From Ramlibacter tataouinensis (GTDB taxonomy: Bacteria > Pseudomonadota > Gammaproteobacteria > Burkholderiales > Burkholderiaceae_C), in contig DIZF01000007.1 of the NCBI GenBank assembly GCA_002427815.1, positions 2,470 to 10,649 of the forward strand: 8,180 nucleotides of DNA, read 5' to 3'. Below the pieces are notes generated by a model that was given only the letters and a program-made list of their open reading frames with translations, searched no databases and was not told the origin of the DNA. The translations under genes were made by a program, and so were the position numbers. Shown here piece by piece: positions 1-6,411 of this stretch. The stretch's first letter is position 1. Every line of letters starts with the position of its first letter.

Positions 1-1
1 C

Positions 2-493
2 GGCGGTTTCCTGTTGAACAACGAACTCACCGATTTCAGCTTCGTGCCGGCTGACGCGCAAGGCAAGCCCGTCGCCAATCGGGTCCAGCCCGGCAAGAGG
101 CCACGGTCATCGATGGCGCCCACGCTGATATTCGACAAGGGGACGGGTGAATTGGTGATGAACGCAGGGAGCATGGGCGGCGCCTTGATCATTCATTCCG
201 TGGCCAAGACGCTTTATGGAGTGTTGCATTGGCGATTGACACCACAGCAGGCGATAGACCTGCCCAACTTCGGCTCGCTCAATGGCCCCAGTCTGCTGGA
301 AGAACAGCGCTTTCCACCGGCCACGGTGCAAGCCTTGCGAGCCCGGGGCGCGGAGGTGCGCGAGCAGGTCCTGCCCAGCGGGGTGCAGGCCCTCCAGAAG
401 ACAGCTAGCGGCTACTTGGGCGGCGCCGATCCGCGCCGCGAAGGCGTGGTGATGGGCGACTGGCGCCGCGGGGCGCGACAGGCTTTTCCGTGA
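2..493 (+). CDS. ggt: Gamma-glutamyltransferase (C-terminal part, truncated by window edge)
   Basis: This is the 3' end of a gamma-glutamyltransferase gene (N-terminal-nucleophile family, normally periplasmic). The enzyme removes or transfers the gamma-glutamyl group of glutathione and related compounds. The reading frame is already open at base 2 and reads GGFLLNNELTDFSF, the classic small-subunit motif; its E and D match the alpha-amino-binding residues Q430 and D433 of the E. coli enzyme. It is followed by PGKRPRSSMAPTLIF, whose Ser-Ser pair contacts the substrate carboxylate, and by AGSMGGALII, the glycine pair of the oxyanion hole. The end, GDWRRGARQAFP, suits the family. The catalytic Thr and the whole large subunit lie outside the window. 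The last 89 bp overlap the convergent YihY-family gene. The family call is firm; which peptide it acts on cannot be told. Confidence 0.93.
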   Translation, partial: GGFLLNNELTDFSFVPADAQGKPVANRVQPGKRPRSSMAPTLIFDKGTGELVMNAGSMGGALIIHSVAKTLYGVLHWRLTPQQAIDLPNFGSLNGPSLLEEQRFPPATVQALRARGAEVREQVLPSGVQALQKTASGYLGGADPRREGVVMGDWRRGARQAFP

Positions 494-1382
494 GCAACGG
501 ATTGGCCGGCGGGCGCGCGGCGGGCCGGTCGATGCGCTCGAATTCCGAGATGACCTGCGCACCCAGCAGCAGCAAGGTGGCGGCGATCTCCAGGCTGAGC
601 AGCACCACGATCGCGGTGGTCATCGAGCCATAGACCACATTGACCTGCGACAAGGTGGCGAAGTACCACACCAGCACGTGGCGCGTGACCTCCCACAGCA
701 AGGCTGCCGTCGCGCCGCCGATCAGCGCATGGCGCCAGAACAGGCGCCCCACCGGCATCACCATGTACACCGAGGTCAGGAGGAAGATTTCCCCCGCCAG
801 TCCCAGCAGGTACAGCAGCAAGCCCGAGACGCCGCTGAGCGACCATTCCCGGCCCAGCAGGCGGAAGCTTTCCTCTCCCATGGCCTGCAGGGCGCTCGCC
901 GCGACCGTGACGACCAGCAGTCCGAAGCCCAGGCACAGGATGTAGAGGTAAGGCATCAAGGCCGAGATGATGAAACGGCGGCGGCGTACCGCGACCCGGT
1001 GCAGGAAGATCACCGACATCGCGCTCTCCAGCACCGCGAAGGCCAGCGAGCTGAAGAACAGCATGGTCGCCAGCAAGACCCATCCGATGACGTCCCGGTG
1101 CTGCAGGAAATTCGAAAGCTCGACCACGATCGCATGGGACTGCCCCGGCACGATCCATTCGAGGTAGCGGCCCAGGGTCTGCAGCAGCTCGCCCTGGTCG
1201 ATCAGCTGCGAGAGCACGATCACCGAGAGGATCAGCAGTGGAACGATGGACAGCAACGCGTAATAGGCGACCGCTCCGGCCAGCAACAGTCCCTGGTTGG
1301 CGCGGAAACCCTTCAGGACGCGCCAGGCGAAAGCGCCCGGACTGGTCAGAACATGGGTTACTTGAGGGCTCAGGACGCGCAT
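405..1382 (-). CDS. YihY/virulence factor BrkB family inner-membrane protein
   Basis: This encodes a predicted 325-residue integral membrane protein of the YihY/BrkB family, once misnamed ribonuclease BN. Its transport substrate or role is not established. About six hydrophobic segments lie near residues 32-59, 99-127, 138-165, 183-209, 217-240 and 250-277. The family signature AGAVAYYALLSIVPLLIL is in the first, and YGSMTTAIVVLLSLEIAATL followed by GAQVISEFER is in the last. A charged RRRRF stretch sits between the second and third segments. The frame is open to an ATG at 1451, giving 348 residues, but the extra 23 residues are polar and unlike the family, so I chose the ATG at 1382. Neither start has a good ribosome binding site. 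The C-terminal tail of about 40 residues is Arg/Pro-rich, low in complexity, and runs over the end of ggt. The 5' end diverges from the Bug gene. Confidence 0.88.
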   Translation of the reverse strand: MRVLSPQVTHVLTSPGAFAWRVLKGFRANQGLLLAGAVAYYALLSIVPLLILSVIVLSQLIDQGELLQTLGRYLEWIVPGQSHAIVVELSNFLQHRDVIGWVLLATMLFFSSLAFAVLESAMSVIFLHRVAVRRRRFIISALMPYLYILCLGFGLLVVTVAASALQAMGEESFRLLGREWSLSGVSGLLLYLLGLAGEIFLLTSVYMVMPVGRLFWRHALIGGATAALLWEVTRHVLVWYFATLSQVNVVYGSMTTAIVVLLSLEIAATLLLLGAQVISEFERIDRPAARPPANPLLTEKPVAPRGASRPSPRLRGADRRRPSSR

Positions 1383-1432
1383 GCGGCCAGTATGCGACGA
1401 GGTCCCCTTTCCCGCTGACCCTTGTGTTTCTT

Positions 1433-1452
1433 GGTGACTCCGGGGAGACACC
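1433..1452. promoter_or_regulatory. Near-perfect inverted repeat, candidate operator
   Basis: GGTGACTCC (1433-1441), a 2-base GG spacer and GGAGACACC (1444-1452) form an inverted repeat with 8 of 9 positions complementary; the only failure is an A opposite an A. It lies between the divergent YihY and Bug genes, about 50-70 bp upstream of the likely Bug transcription start. The dyad and its place suit a dimeric regulator. It could equally be a chance GC-rich hairpin. No regulator gene is in the window to connect it to. Confidence 0.35.
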
Positions 1453-1469
1453 CCCCTGCTTACCCTGAC

Positions 1470-1497
1470 TGGACAAGCGGCTCAGCTGCCCTAGATT
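1470..1497 (+). promoter_or_regulatory. Candidate sigma-70 promoter of the Bug gene
   Basis: TGGACA at 1470-1475 matches the TTGACA -35 box at five of six bases. After a 16-base spacer, TAGATT at 1492-1497 matches TATAAT at four of six. Transcription would start near 1504, leaving a leader of about 50 bases before the ATG at 1554. It is the best match I found in this intergenic region. No convincing promoter was seen in the opposite direction for the YihY-family gene. Confidence 0.35.
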
Positions 1498-1553
1498 GGA
1501 GGTCGACGGGCCTCGCCGCGGCGCCGCCGCAACCTCAGTCACAGGAGCCACTT

Positions 1554-2537
1554 ATGACCTATCCCCCACGCACCCGGCGGAAGTTCGTGCAAACGGTGCT
1601 CGTTTCGTCCGCTGCGATTTCCTTGCCCGCATTCGCCCAGGCGCCCGCCTTCCCGAGCCGGCCGATCCGGCTGATCTGCCCCTGGCCTGCGGGAGGCTCG
1701 ACCGACGCCGTGATGCGGTCGCTGGCCGAGAGCGCCGGCAAGGCGCTGGGCGGCCAGGTGATCGTCGAGAACAAGCCGGGCGCGAGCGGCATGCTCGGGC
1801 CGAACGAACTGGTGAACGCCAGGCCGGACGGCTACACGCTCTCGCAGCTGACCATCGGCGTGGCGCGCCTGCCGCACATGCAGAAAATGCAGTTCGACCC
1901 GCTCAAGGACTTCACCTACATCGCCTGCCTGACCGGCTACACCTTCGGCCTGGTGGTGCGCGCCGATTCGCCGATCAAGTCGGTCAAGGACCTGGTGGAT
2001 TACGGCAAGGCGAACCCCGGGACCTTCACTTTCGGCTCGCCCGGCAACGGCACCACGCCGCATCTGGCCGTCGAGGAGTTCGCGTTCAAGGCCGGCATCA
2101 AGCTGCAGCATGTGCCTTTCAAAGGCGTGGCAGAGGGCATGCAGTCGCTGCTGGGCGGCCATGTGATGTCGCACAGCGATTCCACCGGCTGGGCGTCCCA
2201 TGTGGACGCCGGCACCCTGCGACTGCTCGCCACCTACGGGTCCAAGCGCACCAAGCGCTGGCCCAACGTGCCGACGCTGCACGAACTGGGCTACGAAACA
2301 CTGGCGGATTCGCCGTTCGGCATCGGCGGACCCAAGGGCATGGACCCGGCCGTGACGCGCAAACTGCACGACGCCTTCAAGAAGACGCTGGAAGACCCGG
2401 CGGTGCTGTCCACCTTCGAGAAGTACGACCAGTCGGTGATCTACATGACCTCCGACGACTACGCGAAGTTCATCCGCGAGCAGTACGTGAAGGAAAAGGA
2501 CATCATCGAGAAGCTGGGCCTGTCGATGAAGACCTAG
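1554..2537 (+). CDS. Bug/TctC-family tripartite tricarboxylate transporter substrate-binding protein
   Basis: This encodes a 327-residue periplasmic binding protein of the Bug (Bordetella uptake gene)/TctC family, which capture carboxylates and related small molecules. The ATG at 1554 follows a strong ACAGGAG ribosome binding site (1541-1547) by six bases; upstream in-frame starts lack one. The N-terminus has a twin-arginine-like motif, T7-R8-R9-K10-F11-V12, then a hydrophobic stretch and an AFA-QA signal peptidase site after residue 28. The mature start FPSRPIRLICPWPAGGSTD is the family signature, with the ligand-contacting PAGG loop, followed by VENKPGASG and the NARPDGYTL motif; FGSPGNGTTPHLAVEEF and HVPFKGVAEGMQSLLGG continue the fold. 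No TctA or TctB membrane subunit is nearby, which is usual for the many orphan Bug genes of Burkholderiales. The ligand is unknown; the convergent acyl-CoA ligase hints at an organic acid. Confidence 0.93.
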   Translation: MTYPPRTRRKFVQTVLVSSAAISLPAFAQAPAFPSRPIRLICPWPAGGSTDAVMRSLAESAGKALGGQVIVENKPGASGMLGPNELVNARPDGYTLSQLTIGVARLPHMQKMQFDPLKDFTYIACLTGYTFGLVVRADSPIKSVKDLVDYGKANPGTFTFGSPGNGTTPHLAVEEFAFKAGIKLQHVPFKGVAEGMQSLLGGHVMSHSDSTGWASHVDAGTLRLLATYGSKRTKRWPNVPTLHELGYETLADSPFGIGGPKGMDPAVTRKLHDAFKKTLEDPAVLSTFEKYDQSVIYMTSDDYAKFIREQYVKEKDIIEKLGLSMKT

Positions 2538-4180
2538 ACGTCGATCGCAGTGGCCGAGCCGGCCTGCTTGCGCAGCTCGAATTTCTGGATCTTGCCGGTG
2601 GCGGTCTTGGGCAACTCGCCGAACACCACGGCCCTGGGCACCTTGAAGCCGGCCAGGTGCTTCTTGCAGTGCGCGACCAGGTCTTCCGGCGTGACCTGGG
2701 CACCGGCCTTCAGTTCGACAAAGGCGCATGGCGTTTCGCCCCAGCGCGCATCCGGCTTCGCGACGACCGCGGCGGCCAGCACGGCCGGATGGCGGTACAG
2801 CACATCCTCCACTTCGATGGAGGAGATGTTCTCGCCGCCCGAGATGATGATGTCCTTGCTGCGGTCGCGGATCTTGATGTAGCCGTCGGGGTATTGCACC
2901 GCGAGATCGCCGGTGTGGAACCACCCTCCGGCAAACGCCTCCTGCGACGCGGCCGGATTCTTCAGGTAGCCCTTCATCAGGATATTGCCGCGGAACATGA
3001 TCTCACCCATGGTTTCACCGTCCCATGGGACGGATTGCATGGTCTGCGGATCCAGCACGCGGGCATCGCGCTGCAGGTGGTAGCGTACGCCCTGGCGGGC
3101 GTTCAGCCGCGCCCTCTCACCGATGTCCAGCTCGTTCCATTCGTCGTGCTTGGGGCAGACGGTGGCGGGTCCATAGACCTCGGTCAGGCCATAGACATGG
3201 GTGAGCTCGAAGCCCAGCCGCTCCATTCCCTCGATCATGGATGCCGGCGGCGCGGCACCGGCCACCATCACCTTGACACCCGAGGGCAGGCCCTGCTTCA
3301 TGGCCTCCGGCGCGTTGACCAGCAGGCTGTGCACGATCGGCGCGCCGCAATAGTGGGTGACGCCATGGGTCTTGATCGCATCGATCATGGCCTGCGCCTC
3401 GACCTTGCGCAGGCACACATTCACACCGGCGCGCGCAGCGATGGTCCAGGGAAAGCACCACCCGTTGCAATGGAACATCGGCAACGTCCACATGTAGACG
3501 GGATGCTTGGGCATATCCCATTCGAGAATGTTCGAGATGGCATTCACCGCGCCGCCGCGGTGGTGGTAGACCACGCCCTTGGGGTTGCCGGTGGTGCCGC
3601 TGGTGTAGTTCAGCGCGATCGCATCCCATTCATCGCCGGGCAGCTGCCATGCGAAGGATGCGTCCCCGCCAGCGACAAAGTCGTCGTAGCCGATGCTGCC
3701 GATCCGTTGCACCGGCCCGGTGTACAACTCGTCCTCGACATCGATCACGAGCAAGGGCCGCCGGTCTTGTCGCAGGGCCAGGGCCTGAGCCATCACCGGA
3801 GCGAACTCGGGATCCACGATCACCGCCTTGGCTTCACCATGGTCCAGCATGAAGGCCACCGTGGCCGGGTCCAGGCGCGTGTTGATCGCATTGAGAACGG
3901 CTCCGGCCATGGGAATCCCGAAATGGGCTTCGACCATGGGCGGCGTGTTGGGCAATATCACCGCCACGGTGTCGCCTTTGACTATGCCGTGCCGGGTCAG
4001 CGCGCTCGCGAGTTGACGGCAGCGCGAATACAGCTGGCTCCAGTTGCGACGCAGGCCGCCGTGGACGACGGCCAGGCACTGCGGATAGATCTCGGCGGTG
4101 CGCTCGATGAACGACAGCGGCGACAGGGGTGCAAAATTCGCCTCGTTGCGCGGCAGGTCCTGGTCGAAAATGGTCGGCAT
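2534..4180 (-). CDS. AMP-forming acyl-CoA synthetase (short/medium-chain or aryl acid ligase, ANL superfamily)
   Basis: This encodes a complete 548-residue adenylate-forming enzyme that makes acyl-CoA from a carboxylic acid, ATP and CoA through an acyl-AMP intermediate. Visible motifs are the phosphate loop YTSGTTGNPKG (192-202), PMFHCNGWCFPW (234-245) near the acyl pocket, VYGLTE (329-334), FHTGD (421-425) with the ribose-binding Asp, the hinge RDRSKD (438-443), ISGGENIS (446-453) and KTATGK (525-530) with the catalytic Lys530. The FHCNGWCF block and the HHRG after the phosphate loop recall plant AAE ligases, DmdB and AlkK, which favour propionate-, butyrate-, methylthiopropionate-like or medium-chain acids. 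The exact substrate is not readable. The ATG at 4180 has a GGAGA ribosome binding site (complement of 4187-4191) six bases away. The gene is convergent with the Bug gene and divergent from dnaG. Confidence 0.94.
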   Translation of the reverse strand: MPTIFDQDLPRNEANFAPLSPLSFIERTAEIYPQCLAVVHGGLRRNWSQLYSRCRQLASALTRHGIVKGDTVAVILPNTPPMVEAHFGIPMAGAVLNAINTRLDPATVAFMLDHGEAKAVIVDPEFAPVMAQALALRQDRRPLLVIDVEDELYTGPVQRIGSIGYDDFVAGGDASFAWQLPGDEWDAIALNYTSGTTGNPKGVVYHHRGGAVNAISNILEWDMPKHPVYMWTLPMFHCNGWCFPWTIAARAGVNVCLRKVEAQAMIDAIKTHGVTHYCGAPIVHSLLVNAPEAMKQGLPSGVKVMVAGAAPPASMIEGMERLGFELTHVYGLTEVYGPATVCPKHDEWNELDIGERARLNARQGVRYHLQRDARVLDPQTMQSVPWDGETMGEIMFRGNILMKGYLKNPAASQEAFAGGWFHTGDLAVQYPDGYIKIRDRSKDIIISGGENISSIEVEDVLYRHPAVLAAAVVAKPDARWGETPCAFVELKAGAQVTPEDLVAHCKKHLAGFKVPRAVVFGELPKTATGKIQKFELRKQAGSATAIDV

Positions 4181-4293
4181 GTCTTGTCTCCGATGTTTTC
4201 CGGCGCTCTGCGTCCCGGTGACGCTAATTCCCGGTGTGGCCCTCAGGTTAACGCCATTTTCCGCAGCGCGGGATTGAGAAAGAATACGGATCG
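4181..4293. other. Divergent intergenic region between the acyl-CoA ligase gene and dnaG
   Basis: These 113 bp must hold the start signals of the acyl-CoA ligase gene (leftward) and probably of dnaG (rightward). I found no convincing -35/-10 pair in either direction. It contains a 7-base direct repeat, CCCGGTG, at 4214-4220 and 4230-4236, spaced 16 bp start to start. It also contains a distant imperfect inverted repeat (GCGCTcTGCG at 4203-4212 with CGCAGCGC at 4262-4269). The dnaG ribosome binding site is weak: only a GAGAAAGA stretch around 4276-4283 lies upstream of the ATG. Confidence 0.4.
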
Positions 4294-6147
4294 ATGGCCA
4301 TCCCCCAGTCTTTCATCCAGGAGTTGCTGGCCCGCGCCGACGTGGTGGAAATCGTGGGCCGCTATGTCCAGCTGAAAAAGGGCGGCGCCAACTACATGGG
4401 GCTGTGCCCGTTTCATGGCGAGAAGTCGCCGTCGTTCTCGGTCAGCCCCAGCAAGCAGTTCTATCACTGCTTCGGCTGCGGCAAGAACGGCAATGCGATC
4501 GGCTTCCTGATGGAACACGCCGGCATGAATTTCGTCGAGGCGGTGAAGGACCTGGCTCAGCAATACGGCATGCAGGTGCCCGAGGAGGACGCCTCGCCGC
4601 AAGACCGGGCGCGGGCCGCCCAGCAGCGCGAGCGGCAGGCCACGTTGACCGAGGTGCTGGAGAAGACGGGCGCCGCCTACCGCAAGCACCTGAAGGCCTC
4701 TCCCCGGGCCGTCGACTACCTGAAGGGCCGCGGCGTTTCCGGCGAAGTCGCGCGCCAGTTCGGCCTGGGCTATGCGCCCGAGGGCTGGCGCAGCCTGGCC
4801 AGCGTCTTTGCCGAGTACGACGACCCACTGCTGGTTGAAAGCGGGCTGGTGATCGTCAACGAGGACGAAGACAAGCGCTACGACAGGTTCCGCGACCGGA
4901 TCATGTTCCCGATCCGCAACGTCAAGGGCGAGTGCATCGGTTTCGGCGGCCGCGTGCTGGCGGGAGACGGAAAGGGATCGGAGGCCCCTGCGGGTCCGAA
5001 ATACCTCAACTCGCCCGAGACGCCGGTGTTCAGCAAGGGCCGCGAACTCTACGGGCTGTTCGAGGCCCGCAATGCCCTGCGCGAGCAAGGCTATGTCCTG
5101 GTGACGGAGGGTTACATGGACGTCGTGGCATTGGCCCAGCTCGGCTTTCCCAACGCTGTGGCCACGCTGGGTACGGCATGCACCGCCGATCATGTGCAGA
5201 AGCTCTTTCGCTTCACCGATTCCGTGGTGTTCAGCTTCGATGGCGACGAGGCTGGCCGCCGGGCCGCCCGCAAGGCCCTCGACGGTGCCCTGCCCTATGC
5301 CAGCGATGTGCGCACCGTCAAATTCCTTTTCCTGCCGGCCGAACACGACCCGGACAGTTACATCCGCGCCTTCGGCCGCGACGCTTTCGCGCGGTTGGTC
5401 CAGCAAGCCGTCCCGTTGAGCATCTTTCTCGTTGAAGCCGCGTCAGAGGGGTGTGACCTGAGCACGGCCGAGGGACGATCGCGGATGCTCAGCGCTGCCA
5501 AGCCGATGTGGGCGCAGCTTCCGGAGGGAGCGCTCAAGCATCAGCTCTTGAAGGAGATCGCGGACCGAGGCTCGGTTGGAACGCATGAACTGCTGGACCT
5601 TTGGGGCATGGGCCAACCCGCTTCCACCAAGTGGAAGGGCCCGCCCAGAAGCAAACACCCCAAGGCGAGCCAGCGCAAGGCAATCAAGCCCAAGATGCTT
5701 GCGTTGGCCGAACACATCGCGAGGCTGGCGCTGCGCAACTCGGCCGCATGGGACCTGTTGAGCGGCCCTGACCACGAGCTTCTTTGCAGTCTGGACGGCC
5801 CCATCGGGGACCTGTTCTCATGGCTGGACGCAAGCGTCCACGAACACGGGCCTCAGCCGTGGGCGGCCCTTGCCGCGGGTATCAGCGGTCTGTCCTTCTC
5901 TTCCCTGGCTGCCGGATTGATGGAATACGATAGTTTGCAGCCGAGCGGCCGGGTCGTCGAAGACACGGAGACACCGGAGGATGACCTCAAGAAGACAATG
6001 ACGCGGCTGCACCTGGGCGTCATCGAAGAGGAAATCGCGGCTGCAAACCAATTGCCTATGAGCGACCCGGTCCGGGTCGAACGCCTGAAGGAACTTAGCA
6101 GAAAGCAAAAGGCCGTCCAGAGCCGAAAAGAGAGTTCGTCGGCTTGA
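4294..6147 (+). CDS. dnaG: DNA primase DnaG
   Basis: This is the replicative primase, which lays down RNA primers at the fork together with the DnaB helicase. The 617 residues slightly exceed the 581 of E. coli. The N-terminal zinc-binding domain shows C38-x2-H41 and C59-x2-C62 (CPFH, CFGCG). The basic RNA-polymerase-domain motif YDRFRDRIMFPI spans 196-207, followed by GFGGR and KYLNSPETPVFSKG. The TOPRIM domain has EGYMD (272-276; metal-binding Glu272) and DGDEAG (316-321; Asp316 and Asp318). After a basic linker near 441-468, the C-terminal 150 residues are helical and poorly conserved, as is normal for the helicase-binding domain. The start matches the family and sits 113 bp from the divergent ligase gene. 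rpoD follows after 282 bp. The usual upstream partners rpsU and yqeY are not present. All key residues are intact, so the product should be functional. Confidence 0.98.
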   Translation: MAIPQSFIQELLARADVVEIVGRYVQLKKGGANYMGLCPFHGEKSPSFSVSPSKQFYHCFGCGKNGNAIGFLMEHAGMNFVEAVKDLAQQYGMQVPEEDASPQDRARAAQQRERQATLTEVLEKTGAAYRKHLKASPRAVDYLKGRGVSGEVARQFGLGYAPEGWRSLASVFAEYDDPLLVESGLVIVNEDEDKRYDRFRDRIMFPIRNVKGECIGFGGRVLAGDGKGSEAPAGPKYLNSPETPVFSKGRELYGLFEARNALREQGYVLVTEGYMDVVALAQLGFPNAVATLGTACTADHVQKLFRFTDSVVFSFDGDEAGRRAARKALDGALPYASDVRTVKFLFLPAEHDPDSYIRAFGRDAFARLVQQAVPLSIFLVEAASEGCDLSTAEGRSRMLSAAKPMWAQLPEGALKHQLLKEIADRGSVGTHELLDLWGMGQPASTKWKGPPRSKHPKASQRKAIKPKMLALAEHIARLALRNSAAWDLLSGPDHELLCSLDGPIGDLFSWLDASVHEHGPQPWAALAAGISGLSFSSLAAGLMEYDSLQPSGRVVEDTETPEDDLKKTMTRLHLGVIEEEIAAANQLPMSDPVRVERLKELSRKQKAVQSRKESSSA

Positions 6148-6169
6148 AATTCAGCCACAACGGTATAAT
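6143..6169 (+). promoter_or_regulatory. Candidate promoter for rpoD overlapping the dnaG stop codon
   Basis: A perfect TATAAT lies at 6164-6169, very rare by chance in DNA this GC-rich. Possible -35 boxes are TTGAAA at 6144-6149 (14-base spacer, short) or CTTGAA at 6143-6148 (15-base spacer). The TGA stop of dnaG (6145-6147) is inside this -35 box. Transcription would start near 6176, giving a leader of about 250 bases before rpoD. The -10 box is clear; the short spacing lowers confidence. It implies that rpoD can be transcribed independently of dnaG. Confidence 0.5.
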
Positions 6170-6273
6170 GTAAGGTTTGCTGGCAGCAAGAGCGACAGCA
6201 GCACCTCCGGACCCAGGCCAACCGCGGACATTCGCTCCCGACCGGCCCCCTCACCGCAAGGACTGCACACCAA

Positions 6274-6411
6274 ATGTTCGCCCACCCATCTTGCCCCCAG
6301 CCGGCAGCCGGGCATTGCGCTGGAAGTACCTGCTTTCGGCGTGAATGTGCCGCTGTTTCACTCCACCCGCGCCGGGTCGCCGTGGCGCTTTTTGTGTTTC
6401 TGCTTTTTTGA
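6274..6411 (+). CDS. Possible leader peptide upstream of rpoD (speculative, 45 codons)
   Basis: An ATG at 6274 opens a 45-codon frame ending in TGA at 6409-6411, only 18 bases before the rpoD ATG and in the same reading phase. A possible AAGGA ribosome binding site (6258-6262) lies 11 bases upstream, a little far. The product would begin MFAHPSCPQPAAGHC, hold four Cys (residues 7, 15, 20, 25), and end in a hydrophobic VAVALFVFLLF. Its last codons run straight through the terminator-like hairpin, the arrangement expected of an attenuating leader ORF. I do not recognise it as any known family. A chance open frame is quite possible. Confidence 0.2.
   Translation: MFAHPSCPQPAAGHCAGSTCFRRECAAVSLHPRRVAVALFVFLLF
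6369..6393 (+). terminator. Terminator-like hairpin within the rpoD leader
   Basis: GCGCC (6369-6373) pairs with GGCGC (6384-6388) around a 10-base loop and is followed at once by TTTTT (6389-6393). The stem is all G/C but only five pairs, so this is a weak to moderate Rho-independent terminator. It could end part of the dnaG transcription, or attenuate transcripts entering rpoD from the promoter near 6164. It lies 37 bp before the rpoD start. Confidence 0.4.

Noticed and set aside
155..190. Ggt has GSMGG where many family members have GSPGG.
   Set aside because: The glycine pair is intact and the Met/Pro position varies between distant members, so this is not evidence of a broken enzyme.
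1424..1451. An alternative hairpin, GTGTTTC (1424-1430) with GAGACAC (1445-1451).
   Set aside because: It needs a wobble pair and a 14-base loop, and it competes with the tighter dyad at 1433-1452, which explains the sequence better.
412..1551. A 379-codon - strand frame overlapping the YihY-family gene.
   Set aside because: Its product is Arg/Gly/Pro-rich without membrane segments, while the overlapping frame has clear BrkB-family signatures.
1539..2924. A 461-codon - strand frame opposite the Bug gene.
   Set aside because: It is antisense to a gene with a signal peptide and full family motifs. Its composition is His/Arg/Gly-rich, typical of a shadow.
1496..4375. A 959-codon open frame on the + strand running through the Bug gene and antisense to the acyl-CoA ligase.
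   Set aside because: It is a shadow caused by high GC content and lack of stop codons opposite GC3-rich genes. It is out of frame with the Bug gene, antisense to a ligase with every motif intact, and shows no domain of its own.
4243..5406. A 387-codon - strand frame opposite dnaG.
   Set aside because: It lies antisense to the zinc-finger and TOPRIM domains of an intact primase and has no recognisable protein features.
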